Assembly (NCBI GenBank): GCA_027486345.1
Contig: JAIXPH010000050.1
Coordinates: 1 to 64,000 of the forward strand
Source: Paracoccaceae bacterium
GTDB lineage: Bacteria; Pseudomonadota; Alphaproteobacteria; Rhodobacterales; Rhodobacteraceae
Direction of reading: 5' to 3'
DNA length: 64,000 nucleotides
Shown: positions 52,623 to 61,325 of the stretch, piece after piece
Numbering within the stretch: the first letter of the stretch is position 1
Layout: every line of letters begins with the position of its first letter
The notes under the pieces: generated by a model
The model's input: only the letters and a program-made list of their open reading frames with translations
The model's database searches: none
What the model was told of the DNA's origin: nothing
Translations under genes and position numbers: made by a program

Positions 52623-54164
52623 ATGACTCAAAGCCCTGCCGTGCCCGCGCTGACCTTTTCCGACGATCAGGCCGAAGCCTGGGACCGCGTTGCCGCGGAT
52701 CTGATGGCGCATGGGATCGACCTTGTGGATGGCGGGACCGACGCCGCCGAAGAGGGGCGGACGCCTTCGGTTCTGGCGGTGGTGGGCAAGGCGGGGTCGG
52801 GCAAGACCATGCTGCTGGCCAGCCTGACCAAATCGCTGCTTGCCGCCGGGGTGGAGTTGGTGTCGGGCGATTACGAAGGCCGCCGCAAGAAGGACCGCCG
52901 CACGCTGGCGGTGCTGGCACCGACGAACAAGGCGGCCTCCGTGCTGCGGATGCGCGGCGTGCCTGCGACGACGATCCACCGCATCCTTTATACGCCGGTC
53001 TATGACCCGCAATATGAACGCATCGCCGAATGGCTGACCGGGCAGGGCGACCGGCCCGAAGTGGAAGGGCTGACCGAACTGGCGCTGGACCGGGCGCATG
53101 CCTTTTATCAGACAGTCGCCTCGATCCCCGGCGCGCTGGCGGCGGCGGGGTTGAAGGGGTCGGATTTCATCAAAGGCTGGAAGCGGCGCGAAGAGCCCTT
53201 GGACGTGGGGTTCGTCGATGAAAGCTCAATGCTGGATGAGCGGCAGTTTGAGGATCTGAAAGAGATTTTCCCGACGCTGGTGCTCTTTGGCGATCCGGCG
53301 CAATTGGCCCCGGTGGGGCTGTCGGGCGAGATGGCCTTTGACCGCCTGCCCGAAGGCCGCAAGCTGACGCTGAGCCGCATCCACCGCCAGACGCAGGACA
53401 ACCCGATCCTCGATCTGGCCCATGCTTTGGCGGATGAGCGACTGGATTTCCACAGCTTTGAGCGCATGGTCGAAGAGGCCGCGCGGCGGGATGAGCGGGT
53501 GATCTGGGCCGAGCGGGTGGATGCTGACATGATGGCACGCTCCCCCGTGCTGGTTTGGCGCAATGCCACGCGGATCCGGTTGATCACCGCCTTTCGCGGT
53601 GCGCATGGCGCACCGGATGACCAGTTGATCCCCGGAGAGCCGCTGATCTGCGACGGCATCGAATTGCCGCTGAAGCACCGCAAGAAGCGGATCGACCTTG
53701 AGGCGCGGGGTCTGATCAAGGGCGCGCAGGTGATCTACCTTGGCCCCGGCAGCAAGGACGGTTTCGCCAAGCTGCATGTGGTGGGGGCGGAAGAGCCGCA
53801 GGTCTCTGCGGCCTCGATCATCAAGATCGAAAAACCCGATGAGGATGAACCCTTCATCCCCGCCGCCGCCAAGATGGGGGCCGCCTTTCTGCACGGGTCA
53901 GCCGTGACGATCCACAAGGCGCAGGGGTCGCAATGGGAAAACGTGCAGGTCTTTGCGCCGGACCTTTACGCGGCGGCGCAGGCAGGCCGATCCGAGGCCG
54001 GGGTGCCCCTGTGGAAACGTCTGGCCTATGTGGCGATCACGCGCGCCGAAAAGCGGCTGTTCTGGGTGGTGCGCAACCGTCTGGCGCGCCCGCAACAGGC
54101 GCTGGGCGTGGCCGATCTGCGCAGGACCGCCCCCGCGGCCCTGTCCCTGTCAGGCGAGGAGTAA
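52623..54164 (+). CDS. SF1 DNA helicase, RecD/Dda-like
   Basis: This 513-residue helicase has Walker A VVGKAGSGKT (Lys61), motif Ia LAPTNKAASVLR, Walker B VGFVDESSML, motif III LFGDPAQLAPVG, and late motifs TIHKAQGSQWENV and YVAITRAEKRLFWV. The architecture resembles Dda or RecD2 without the long N-terminal domain. A role in replication-fork repair is likely but inferred. The last four codons and stop lie in the first unit of a 17-bp tandem repeat. Confidence 0.9.
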   Translation: MTQSPAVPALTFSDDQAEAWDRVAADLMAHGIDLVDGGTDAAEEGRTPSVLAVVGKAGSGKTMLLASLTKSLLAAGVELVSGDYEGRRKKDRRTLAVLAPTNKAASVLRMRGVPATTIHRILYTPVYDPQYERIAEWLTGQGDRPEVEGLTELALDRAHAFYQTVASIPGALAAAGLKGSDFIKGWKRREEPLDVGFVDESSMLDERQFEDLKEIFPTLVLFGDPAQLAPVGLSGEMAFDRLPEGRKLTLSRIHRQTQDNPILDLAHALADERLDFHSFERMVEEAARRDERVIWAERVDADMMARSPVLVWRNATRIRLITAFRGAHGAPDDQLIPGEPLICDGIELPLKHRKKRIDLEARGLIKGAQVIYLGPGSKDGFAKLHVVGAEEPQVSAASIIKIEKPDEDEPFIPAAAKMGAAFLHGSAVTIHKAQGSQWENVQVFAPDLYAAAQAGRSEAGVPLWKRLAYVAITRAEKRLFWVVRNRLARPQQALGVADLRRTAPAALSLSGEE

Positions 54165-54199
54165 GGTCAGGCGAGGAGTAAGGTCAGGCGAGGAGTAAG
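54149..54199. repeat. Three-copy 17-bp tandem repeat over the helicase stop codon
   Basis: Three perfect copies of GTCAGGCGAGGAGTAAG at 54149-54165, 54166-54182 and 54183-54199. The first encodes the end of the helicase, including the TAA stop. Copies two and three are non-coding duplicates. This looks like recent slippage expansion. Confidence 0.9.
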
Positions 54200-54200
54200 G

Positions 54201-54250
54201 CAATTTTCTTGCAGAAAGAAAATTGGCAAATTCCTTGCCAAGGAATTTGG
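54201..54250. repeat. Paired A+T-rich hairpins after the helicase gene
   Basis: Hairpin 1: CAATTTTCTT (54201-54210) with AAGAAAATTG (54216-54225), loop GCAGA. Hairpin 2: CAAATTCCTTG (54227-54237) with CAAGGAATTTG (54239-54249), almost no loop. Both are perfect. They stand out sharply from the GC-rich surroundings. They may terminate the helicase transcript or be a small dispersed palindromic element. Confidence 0.7.
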
Positions 54251-54310
54251 CGCGCACTGGTCGGCGGCGGTTCCGCGCTGTAACCTTTGCGCCAGATAAG
54301 GGAGACCCCG

Positions 54311-54547
54311 ATGGCCTGCGTTTTCGTCCAGTTCCGCTGCACCCCCGGCAAGACCTATGAGGTGGCCACCGCGATTTACGACCGCGAGGTGGTGAGCGAG
54401 CTTTACTCTACCTCTGGCGAATATGACCTGATCGCCAAGGTCTATATCCCTGATGAGGCGGATGTAGGCCACTATCTGTCTGAAAAGCTGTTCGATATTC
54501 CGGGGATCATGCGGACGCTGACCACGATGACCTTTCGGGCGTTCTGA
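54311..54547 (+). CDS. Stand-alone Lrp/AsnC ligand-binding (RAM) domain protein
   Basis: The 78-residue protein corresponds to the C-terminal ligand-binding domain of Lrp/AsnC regulators: FVQFRCTPGKTYEVATAI..., SGEYDLIAKVYIPDEADV, and a final TLTTMTFRAF. No helix-turn-helix is present. Such single-domain proteins form dimers or octamers and may bind amino acids or modulate full-length Lrp proteins. GGGAG precedes the ATG. It is convergent with pyrD. Confidence 0.88.
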   Translation: MACVFVQFRCTPGKTYEVATAIYDREVVSELYSTSGEYDLIAKVYIPDEADVGHYLSEKLFDIPGIMRTLTTMTFRAF

Positions 54548-54565
54548 GTGCGTCTGATGTCGGAG

Positions 54566-54658
54566 CGGGGGTTTCACACCCCGTCGTCCATCGGTTCTTG
54601 AACCGATGGCGAATCCGATGGACGACCCCCGTGGGATATTTGAGCAACGGGTAAGGGG
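54566..54658 (+). repeat. 3'-flank hairpin cassette, type B, copy 1
   Basis: Competing perfect stems are visible: CGGGG/CCCCG (54566-54570/54579-54583), CCATCGGTTC/GAACCGATGG (54588-54597/54600-54609), GTCGTCCATCGG/CCGATGGACGAC (54583-54594/54615-54626), and CGGGGGT/ACCCCCG (54566-54572/54625-54631). The tail GGATATTTGAGCAACGGG starts at 54634. It follows the Lrp-like gene in the same orientation and abuts the pyrD stop from the other side. Confidence 0.8.
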
Positions 54659-55720
54659 TCAGAGCCAGTCTTGGCGGGCTGTTCCCACGGCTTCGGTCAC
54701 GTTGGCAAAGCCGTCGCGGGCGAGCAGGGTGTCGAGCCCCTTGGCCAAGTTTGGGATCAGGCTGAGGCCTGCATAGACCATCGCCGAATAGACCTGCACC
54801 GCCGACGCGCCCGCGCGGATTTTTGCATAGGCTTGGTCGGGCGTGCTGATGCCGCCGACGCCGATCAGGGGGAGTTTGCCCTGCGTCAGGTGGGACAGGC
54901 GGGCGAGGACGCGGGTGGATTTTTCAAACAGAGGGGCGCCGGAGAGGCCGCCGGTTTCACCTTTGTGCGGGCTGGATAGGCCGTCGCGCGATAGGGTGGT
55001 GTTCGTGGCGATGATGCCCGCGAGGTTCGCGGCCAGCGCGACGTCGGCGATTTCTTCGAGGTCTGCGGGGGAGAGGTCAGGGGCGATTTTCAGGAAGATC
55101 GGGATGGGGCGGCTCAATCGGGCGCGCGTTTCCATCACGCCTTGCAGCAGGGCGGTGAGGGCGGCGCGGCCTTGCAGGTCGCGCAGTTTTTCGGTGTTCG
55201 GGGATGAGACGTTGACGGTGGCGAAATCGACATGCGGGCCGCAGATGGCCAGCACGCGGGCGAAATCGGCGGCGCGGTCGGTGCTGTCCTTGTTCGCGCC
55301 AAGGTTCAGGCCCACCGGCACTGTTCCGCGTGTGTGGGCGGCGAGGCGGGCGGCGATGGCGTCAGCGCCTTGGTTGTTGAAGCCGAAGCGGTTGATGACG
55401 GCGCGGTCTTCGGTCAGCCGGAACAGGCGCGGTTTGGCGTTGCCGGGTTGCGCGCGGGGGGTGGCGGCACCGACCTCGACAAAGCCGAACCCGGCGCGGG
55501 TCAGGGGGGCCACGGCCTCGGCGTTCTTGTCATAGCCTGCGGCGAGGCCGATGGGATTGGCCAGCGACAGGCCGGCGAGGGTGGTGTGCAGGCGGGGGGA
55601 GGTGATGACGCCCGGCAAGGGCAGCAGCCCCGATTGCAGCGCGCGGATGGACAGGCCATGCGCGGTTTCGGGATCAAAGCGGTGCAGCAGGGCGAGCCCC
55701 GCGCGTTCCAATACGCTCAC
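54659..55720 (-). CDS. pyrD: Dihydroorotate dehydrogenase (quinone), class 2
   Basis: PyrD oxidises dihydroorotate to orotate in pyrimidine synthesis, passing electrons to quinone. The 353-residue protein begins with the membrane-associating helix ([22 protein letters not shown]) typical of class 2. [15 protein letters not shown], the catalytic Ser region [14 protein letters not shown], and the FMN site GVGGI follow. GTG 55720 has GGAGGGG upstream and fits the family start. It overlaps the DUF952 gene by four bases. Confidence 0.95.
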   Translation of the reverse strand: MSVLERAGLALLHRFDPETAHGLSIRALQSGLLPLPGVITSPRLHTTLAGLSLANPIGLAAGYDKNAEAVAPLTRAGFGFVEVGAATPRAQPGNAKPRLFRLTEDRAVINRFGFNNQGADAIAARLAAHTRGTVPVGLNLGANKDSTDRAADFARVLAICGPHVDFATVNVSSPNTEKLRDLQGRAALTALLQGVMETRARLSRPIPIFLKIAPDLSPADLEEIADVALAANLAGIIATNTTLSRDGLSSPHKGETGGLSGAPLFEKSTRVLARLSHLTQGKLPLIGVGGISTPDQAYAKIRAGASAVQVYSAMVYAGLSLIPNLAKGLDTLLARDGFANVTEAVGTARQDWL

Positions 55721-56055
55721 CAGATCCCCTCCGGGAAGATATGGCCGGAACTGCCGAGCGGCAGGGATTTGTCCCATACGACGTCTGCCATGGAAAGGCG
55801 GCGGTAGAGGTGGGGGAAGAGGGCGCCGCCGCGCGACGGCTCCCATTTCAGGGCCGGACCCAAGGCGTCGGTGTTGCAGGCCACCAGCACGAGGTCGCTT
55901 TCCGTGCTGAACCACTTGGCCGCCGTTTCAGCCACCTGCGCGGCGGTGGAAAAATGGATGTAGCCATCGGCCACGTCGATGGGCGCACCTGTGGTCTCAC
56001 CGGCGGCGCGCAGGGCATCCCATTCGGGGCGGCGGAATATCTTGTAGATCAGCAT
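55717..56055 (-). CDS. DUF952 family protein
   Basis: This 112-residue protein has the DUF952 pattern: [54 protein letters not shown]. The fold is ADP-ribosyltransferase-like (KptA/Tpt1-like), and the function is unknown. Translation is coupled to pyrD by the overlap. The start at 56055 is an ATG; an upstream in-frame start adds 12 unlike residues. Confidence 0.9.
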   Translation of the reverse strand: MLIYKIFRRPEWDALRAAGETTGAPIDVADGYIHFSTAAQVAETAAKWFSTESDLVLVACNTDALGPALKWEPSRGGALFPHLYRRLSMADVVWDKSLPLGSSGHIFPEGIW

Positions 56056-56138
56056 GGCCGCGCTATGGCACGGCGGGGCCCTGCCGGTCAATCGCCCTGG
56101 GCCTTTTGCGCTGGGAACAAAGCGCCTAAACTCTCTCC

Positions 56139-56789
56139 ATGTGCGGACGTTTCACCATCACCCACCCGGAAGAGGCGCTGGCACGGCTGTTTGCCGCCGT
56201 GCCGGGGAATGATCTGCCGCCGGTGCCGCGGTTCAATGTCTGTCCGACGACGCCGGTGGCGGTGGTCACCTCGGACGATGGGGCGCGGCGGCTCAGGGCG
56301 ATGCGCTGGGGGTTCATTCCGGCATGGTACAAGGCCCCGAATGACGGGCCGCTGATCATTAACGCCCGCGCCAATACGGTGGCCACCAAACCCGCGTTCC
56401 GTGAGGCAATCCGGGCGCGGCGCTGCATCGTGCCCGCCAGCGGATTTTACGAATGGCAAGAGGTGGGGGGCAAGAAGCTGCCGTGGTATTTCACCCGGAC
56501 CGATTGCCAGCCGATGGCCTTTGCCGGGCTGTGGCAGCGGTGGGGCAATCTGGATACGGTGGCGATTGTGTCCACGGATGCCGGTCCGGGGATGGCGGGG
56601 CTGCACCACCGCGAGGCGGTGATGCTGGAACCCGCCGATTGGCCGCTTTGGCTGGGTGAGGCCGGGCATGGCGCGGCGGTCCTGATGCGCGCCAGTGCCG
56701 AAGGGGTGATGCAGTGCCACCGCGTCGATCCGGCGGTGAATTCCAACCGGGCCGAGGGGCCGGGCCTGATCCTGCCGGTTGCCGCCTGA
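56139..56789 (+). CDS. SOS response-associated peptidase (SRAP/YedK/HMCES family)
   Basis: This 216-residue protein forms a protective thiazolidine crosslink with abasic sites in single-stranded DNA through its N-terminal Cys2 (MCGRFTIT). Other conserved features are NVCPTTPVAVV, INARANTVATKPAF, PASGFYEWQ and LHHREAVML. It is divergent from the DUF952-pyrD pair and ends 55 bases before tRNA-Gly. No LexA-type box was identified upstream. Confidence 0.94.
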   Translation: MCGRFTITHPEEALARLFAAVPGNDLPPVPRFNVCPTTPVAVVTSDDGARRLRAMRWGFIPAWYKAPNDGPLIINARANTVATKPAFREAIRARRCIVPASGFYEWQEVGGKKLPWYFTRTDCQPMAFAGLWQRWGNLDTVAIVSTDAGPGMAGLHHREAVMLEPADWPLWLGEAGHGAAVLMRASAEGVMQCHRVDPAVNSNRAEGPGLILPVAA

Positions 56790-56844
56790 CCGCGCCGACG
56801 CGTCTTGCATCCCCCTGTGGCTTTGGCTATCAGGAGGCATCATT

Positions 56845-56918
56845 GCGGGCGTTGTGTAATGGTAAGACCCCTGCCTTCCAAGCAGGAGACGCGGGTTCGA
56901 TTCCCGCCGCCCGCTCCA
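56845..56918 (+). tRNA. tRNA-Gly (anticodon TCC), CCA encoded
   Basis: It folds as a complete cloverleaf. Acceptor stem GCGGGCG (56845-56851) pairs with CGCCCGC (56908-56914). The anticodon stem is CCTGC/GCAGG with loop CTTCCAA (anticodon TCC at 56877-56879). The T-arm is GCGGG-TTCGATT-CCCGC. The CCA end is encoded at 56916-56918. It reads GGA/GGG glycine codons. No direct repeat of the 3' end is seen downstream, so there is no sign of an integrated element. Confidence 0.97.
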
Positions 56919-57050
56919 TACCCTCCTTCCATGACTGCTTGATGGCCGCGCAGGTGCTTCCCACCTGTGGGTCTGGGTGATTCCTGTCCGGCCTTTCGAC
57001 GGAAGCGGCCTGCGCCTGCGTATGAGGGTATGTTGTGAAAGGATGTATCC

Positions 57051-57878
57051 ATGCCTCAGACCCCCGATGACGATGACGGACCCGAAGGATTGACGGCCGA
57101 TCTGCCGCATTTGCTGCGGCGGCGGATGGTGTTGGCAGGGCTTGGCCTTGGGGCGGCGGGTTTGGGCTATTGGGCGCTTGGCGGTGGGGCGCGGGCGGCC
57201 AGTGCCACGGCGGCGGATGGGTCGGTTTGTGTGGCCTTGCCCGCGCAGACGGCGGGGCCGTTTCCGGCGGATGGCACCAACACCCGCGCCGGTCAGACGG
57301 TGAATATCCTGACCGAGGCGGGGGTGATCCGGCAGGATATCCGCGCCTCAATCGGTGGGTGGACCCCGGTGGCGGATGGCGTGCCGGTCGAGGTGGAAAT
57401 CACGCTGGTCGATGTGGGCCGCGCCTGTGCGCCGCTCGCAGGGATGGCGGTCTATCTGTGGCAATGTGACGCCGAGGCGGTCTATTCGATCTATGGCGCG
57501 GCGGATCGCAACTATCTGCGCGGCGTGGGCATCAGCGATGCGGCGGGGCGGTTGCGCTTTACCACCGTGTTTCCGGGCTGCTATCCGGGCCGTTGGCCGC
57601 ATCTGCACTTTGAGGTTTTCGCCAGTGCCGATCAGGCGGTGTCAGGTGATGCCGCGTTGCTGACCGGGCAATTTGCCTTGCCCGCGGCGGAGTGCCGCGC
57701 GGTCTATGCCGATCCGCGCTATGGGCAAAGTCTTGCCACGCTGGGCAGCCTCAGCCTGACCGGCGACGGCATCTTTCGCCGCTCTTCGGCGGAAGAGTTG
57801 TCGGCGCAGATTCTGGCGTTGCAGGGCGACCCGGTGGCGGGGTTCCGTGCCGTGGGGCAGGTCGGGTTGGTCATCTGA
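57051..57878 (+). CDS. Exported intradiol ring-cleavage dioxygenase-like protein
   Basis: This 275-residue protein has a twin-arginine-like leader (RRRMVLAGLGLGAAGLG, residues 23-39) and then a catechol/protocatechuate dioxygenase beta-sandwich. Candidate Fe(III) ligands are Tyr145 or Tyr148 (VYSIYG), Tyr178 (CYPGR), His184 and His186 (WPHLHFEV). Most intradiol dioxygenases are cytoplasmic; this one should be exported folded. Aromatic substrate and pathway are unknown, and no catabolic genes are adjacent. The 132-base gap before it shows no gene. Confidence 0.86.
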   Translation: MPQTPDDDDGPEGLTADLPHLLRRRMVLAGLGLGAAGLGYWALGGGARAASATAADGSVCVALPAQTAGPFPADGTNTRAGQTVNILTEAGVIRQDIRASIGGWTPVADGVPVEVEITLVDVGRACAPLAGMAVYLWQCDAEAVYSIYGAADRNYLRGVGISDAAGRLRFTTVFPGCYPGRWPHLHFEVFASADQAVSGDAALLTGQFALPAAECRAVYADPRYGQSLATLGSLSLTGDGIFRRSSAEELSAQILALQGDPVAGFRAVGQVGLVI

Positions 57879-57941
57879 CATAGGGAGCGCAGGGCCGGTG
57901 GCCCTGCGGTTTGGCCTGCATGCCCGGTGGCGCGGGTGGCG

Positions 57942-58340
57942 TTATTTCACGCGGCCCGCGCCGATGATCGGCTGATACCCGTCCTGATCCATCCGGCCTT
58001 CGCATTTCCCGGAGGTGTAGAGGCGGAAGCTGTAACGGACACGGTTGGTGCTGCCATCGCTGGACGGTTCGTTGCGATAAAGGACAAATCCCGTGAAGTC
58101 GGCGGCCTGGACCAGTTTCGCCGTTTCTTCGGCATAAAAGCCATCGGGCAGTTTGACCTGCGTCACGCCGCGCTTTGCATCCGCGATGAAGCCGATGCCG
58201 ATCCAGGAAATCGCGATATTGTTGGATTGCGCGCCGCGCCAACTGTCATAGACGCATTCCACACCCTCGGCCGTTGCCACCGTTGCGGAGGCGAGTGCGA
58301 AAGACAGCGCCAAAGCGCCGTTATGGAAAAGTTTGGACAT
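57942..58340 (-). CDS. Small secreted hypothetical protein
   Basis: This 132-residue protein has a Sec signal peptide (cleavage near ATA-EG, residue 24) and a mature beta-rich domain with two Cys (ECVYDSW and GKCEGRM) that can form one disulfide. The family is not recognised. It is convergent with the intradiol dioxygenase gene and divergent from the small ORF region at 58.4 kb. Confidence 0.72.
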   Translation of the reverse strand: MSKLFHNGALALSFALASATVATAEGVECVYDSWRGAQSNNIAISWIGIGFIADAKRGVTQVKLPDGFYAEETAKLVQAADFTGFVLYRNEPSSDGSTNRVRYSFRLYTSGKCEGRMDQDGYQPIIGAGRVK

Positions 58341-58439
58341 ATGCGAACCCTCGCGTTACCAGCACGTTACAGGCCATCATGGTAGAATTCAGTTTGTCGA
58401 GCGTCAACCAAAAGGAGAGGCGAGCGATGGACGTGCCTC

Positions 58440-58619
58440 ATGACGCTGGACGGCCTGAGCTTTGCTGGTGACGGGATTTTCTGTCTGTTTTTGGCAGAAG
58501 AATTGGCGGTCCTGGTGCTGGTTTTGTCGGGGGACCTGCTATCGGGCTATCGGGCAACGCGGCAGTTGGGTGGGTGGTCTGACCTTAGGCGTGCTTGCGA
58601 TCTTCGGAGGCAGGGATAG
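58440..58619 (+). CDS. Possible 59-residue small protein with an overlapping leader ORF
   Basis: The ORF reads MTLDGLSFAGDGIFCLFLAEE and on, with a hydrophobic stretch (IFCLFLAEELAVLVLVLSG) and a basic tail. The best ribosome site in the area (AAAGGAG) instead serves a 14-codon ORF at 58427-58471 that overlaps it in another frame and ends in TGA. Translation of the longer ORF by reinitiation is possible. The region is less GC-rich than its neighbours. Reality is uncertain; I see nothing else in 58341-58628. Confidence 0.3.
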   Translation: MTLDGLSFAGDGIFCLFLAEELAVLVLVLSGDLLSGYRATRQLGGWSDLRRACDLRRQG

Positions 58620-58628
58620 GCTTTGGCC

Positions 58629-59102
58629 ATGTCAGATGTTTTGACTCGTCCTTATGCCGCGACAGATCTAACGGCCTGTCTGGCTGTGTTTGGCGGCAAT
58701 GTGCCCGATTTCTTTGCCCCTGCCGAGCGGGAGGAGTTTCGGGCGCATCTTTTGGCTTTGCCGGACGCTGCGCCTGTCTATCTTGTGCTCAGTCATGCGG
58801 GTGCCGTGGTTGCCTGTGGCGGGGTGACAGCAGGAGACAAACAGGGCGATGCGCGGCTGGTCTGGGGGATGGTTGCGCGGGATTGGCACAGGCGCGGGCT
58901 TGGTCGGCGTCTGCTGCGAGAGCGTCTTGCCTTGGCGCGCGGTCTTTTGGGGCTGCGGACAGTGTCACTGTCCACCAGTCAACACACGCGCGGGTTCTAT
59001 GAGGCTGAGGGGTTCGTTTTGACCGGGGTCGTGCCAGATGGCTTCGGCGCAGGGTTGGACCAATGCGATATGGTTCTGACCCTGTCGCCGGGCGGTGGCT
59101 AG
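58629..59102 (+). CDS. GNAT family N-acetyltransferase
   Basis: This 157-residue GNAT protein has the acetyl-CoA motif VARDWHRRGLGRRLLRERLAL (about residues 87-107) and a C-terminal HTRGFYEAEGFVL segment. The substrate is unknown. The codon bias includes more T than its neighbours. ATG 58629 is used; a TTG two codons upstream is an alternative. It converges on fabI with a four-base gap. Confidence 0.85.
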   Translation: MSDVLTRPYAATDLTACLAVFGGNVPDFFAPAEREEFRAHLLALPDAAPVYLVLSHAGAVVACGGVTAGDKQGDARLVWGMVARDWHRRGLGRRLLRERLALARGLLGLRTVSLSTSQHTRGFYEAEGFVLTGVVPDGFGAGLDQCDMVLTLSPGGG

Positions 59103-59106
59103 GCGG

Positions 59107-59913
59107 TCACTTCTCGACCGCGCCGCCCAGATTGTCCTGTTGCGGCATGCCCAGCACGTGGAAGCCGCCATCGACGCGGATGATCTCTCCGGTCGTGAAG
59201 GCACCGTAATCCGAGGCGAGGTAAACCGCCGTGCCGCCGACCGATTCCAGCGTGGCGTTGGAGCGCAGCGGGGCGTTCTGTTCGGTGTGGCGATAGGTGG
59301 CGCGTGCGCCGCCGATGGCCGCCCCGGCAAGGGTTTTCATCGGACCGGGCGAGATGGCGTTGACGCGCACCTTTTGCGGGCCAAGGTCATTGGCCAGGTA
59401 CCGGACCGAGGATTCCAGCGCCGCCTTGGCCACGCCCATCACGTTGTAATTCGGCGTGACGCGGTTTGATCCGCCATAGGTCAGCGTCAGCAGGGTGCCG
59501 CCATCGGGCATCATCTCGGCCGCGCGGCGGGCGACGTCGATGAAAGAAAAGCAGGAAATCGCCAGCGAATTGGTGAAATTCCCGCGCGTGGTGTTGATGA
59601 AGCGGCCCGTGAGTTCGTTCTTGTCGGAATAGGCGATGGCATGGACAAGGAAGTCCATCGTGCCCCACCGGTCCTTCAGCGCGCCGAAGCAGGCATCAAG
59701 GCTGTCATCGTTCATCACATCAACATCGACAATGAAATCGGACCCGAGCGACTGCGCCAGCGGCAGCACGCGCTTGCCAAAGGCCTCACCCTGATAGGAA
59801 AACGCCAGTTCCGCGCCTTCGGCCGCCATCGCCTTGGCGATGCCCCAAGCGATGGAGCGGTCATTCGCCACGCCCATGACAAGCCCGCGCTTGCCCTTCA
59901 TCAGTTCCGCCAT
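59107..59913 (-). CDS. fabI: Enoyl-[acyl-carrier-protein] reductase (NADH) FabI
   Basis: FabI catalyses the last reduction of each fatty-acid elongation cycle. The 268-residue SDR protein has the FabI nucleotide pattern GKRGLVMGVANDRSIAWGIA, HAIAYSDKNEL, and the catalytic region YNVMGVAKAALESSVRYLA (Tyr and Lys six residues apart, a YxxMxxxK-like spacing). It lies 65 bases downstream of fabB on the same strand. FabI enzymes are triclosan targets. Confidence 0.96.
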   Translation of the reverse strand: MAELMKGKRGLVMGVANDRSIAWGIAKAMAAEGAELAFSYQGEAFGKRVLPLAQSLGSDFIVDVDVMNDDSLDACFGALKDRWGTMDFLVHAIAYSDKNELTGRFINTTRGNFTNSLAISCFSFIDVARRAAEMMPDGGTLLTLTYGGSNRVTPNYNVMGVAKAALESSVRYLANDLGPQKVRVNAISPGPMKTLAGAAIGGARATYRHTEQNAPLRSNATLESVGGTAVYLASDYGAFTTGEIIRVDGGFHVLGMPQQDNLGGAVEK

Positions 59914-59978
59914 GACTGCCCCCTGCGCGCCGGTCGGTTACCCAAAACAGAAACTCATCACTTCAGGTACTTGTGTCG

Positions 59979-61208
59979 TCAGCCCAAGTACCTGCTCATC
60001 ACCAAGGTCGCGTTGGTGCCGCCGAAGCCGAAGCTGTTGGACAGGACACTGTCGATCTCCACATTCTCGCGCAGGCTGGTCACGATTTCCGACGGATCGA
60101 GCGCCGGGTCCAGCGTGGTCACATTGGCCGAGGCCGCGATGAAATTGCCCTGCATCATCAGCAGGGAATAGATCGCCTCATGCACGCCGGTCGCGCCAAG
60201 GGAATGGCCGGTCAGCGACTTGGTCGAGGCGACGGGCGGGGTGGACCCTTTGCCGAAGACGCGGCGGATGGCCTCCATCTCGGTCACGTCGCCGACGGGC
60301 GTGCTGGTGCCGTGGCTGTTGATATAGTCGATCTTGCGGCCCTGCGGCAACGTGGACAACGCGACGCGCATGGAGCGTTCGCCGCCTTCGCCGGATGGTG
60401 CCACCATGTCATGCCCGTCCGAGGTCGCGCCGTAGCCGGTGACTTCGGCGTAGATCTTGGCCCCGCGCGCGAGGGCGTGGTTCAACTCTTCCAGCACGAC
60501 CACACCGCCGCCGCCTGCGATGACAAAACCGTCACGCGTGGCGTCATAGGTGCGCGATGCGGTGGCGGGCGCGTCGTTGTATTTCGACGACATCGCGCCC
60601 ATGGCATCGAACAGGCAGGACAACGTCCAGTCCAGTTCCTCGCCGCCGCCGGCAAAGACGATGTCCTGCTTGCCGAACTGGATCAGCTCCGCGCCGTTGC
60701 CTATGCAATGCGCGCTGGTGGAGCAGGCCGAGGTGATCGAATAGTTCACGCCCTTGATCTTGAACGGCGTGGCAAGGCAGGCGCTTGTGGTCGAGGACAT
60801 GCCTTTGGTCACGCCGAAGGGGCCGATCCGCTTGGGCGAGCCGGTTTCGCGGACGATGTTATGTGCCTTGAAGAAGGACTTGGTCGAGGGCCCGCCAGAG
60901 CCCACGATGATGCCCGTGCGGTCGTTGGACACGTCCGACGGTTCAAGGCCCGAGTCCTTGACCGCCTGCGCCATGGCGATGAAGTTGTAGGCCGCGCCAT
61001 CGCCCATGAAGCGCAGGTCGCGCTTGTCGATGTGGTCTTCCAGCACGATGTTCGGCTGGCCATGGACCTGAGAGCGAAAGCCGCGCTCGGCATATTCGGG
61101 GGCGAAGACGATCCCCGACTTGCCCGCGCGGAGCGAGGCTTCCACCTCGGCGGCGGTGTTCCCGATGGGCGAGACGATCCCAATCCCGGTGATGACGACG
61201 CGACGCAT
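59979..61208 (-). CDS. fabB: 3-oxoacyl-[acyl-carrier-protein] synthase I FabB
   Basis: This 409-residue condensing enzyme is needed for unsaturated fatty acid elongation. The catalytic Cys162 lies in [11 protein letters not shown], and the two active-site His lie in [11 protein letters not shown] and [13 protein letters not shown] sits eight bases before ATG 61208. Between fabA and fabB lies copy III of the nested inverted-repeat element, which could affect fabB expression relative to fabA. Confidence 0.95.
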   Translation of the reverse strand: MRRVVITGIGIVSPIGNTAAEVEASLRAGKSGIVFAPEYAERGFRSQVHGQPNIVLEDHIDKRDLRFMGDGAAYNFIAMAQAVKDSGLEPSDVSNDRTGIIVGSGGPSTKSFFKAHNIVRETGSPKRIGPFGVTKGMSSTTSACLATPFKIKGVNYSITSACSTSAHCIGNGAELIQFGKQDIVFAGGGEELDWTLSCLFDAMGAMSSKYNDAPATASRTYDATRDGFVIAGGGGVVVLEELNHALARGAKIYAEVTGYGATSDGHDMVAPSGEGGERSMRVALSTLPQGRKIDYINSHGTSTPVGDVTEMEAIRRVFGKGSTPPVASTKSLTGHSLGATGVHEAIYSLLMMQGNFIAASANVTTLDPALDPSEIVTSLRENVEIDSVLSNSFGFGGTNATLVMSRYLG

Positions 61209-61325
61209 GCGGTTATCCTCCATGATCCTTGGTTTGTCTCTAAGGGAGAGGGGGGAAAGGGGCAAGGGGGATGGGTAGACGCAAAGATTGCGGCCTTCTT
61301 CATGGCCCGCGCAACGACAAGGATG

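Noticed and set aside
54149-54199. Possible CRISPR-like repeats
   Set aside because: The three 17-bp units are directly adjacent with no spacers, and no cas gene is present. This is a simple tandem duplication.
56845-57050. tRNA-Gly as an integration site
   Set aside because: No copy of the tRNA 3' end, integrase gene or change in composition is seen downstream, and the following gene is ordinary chromosomal.
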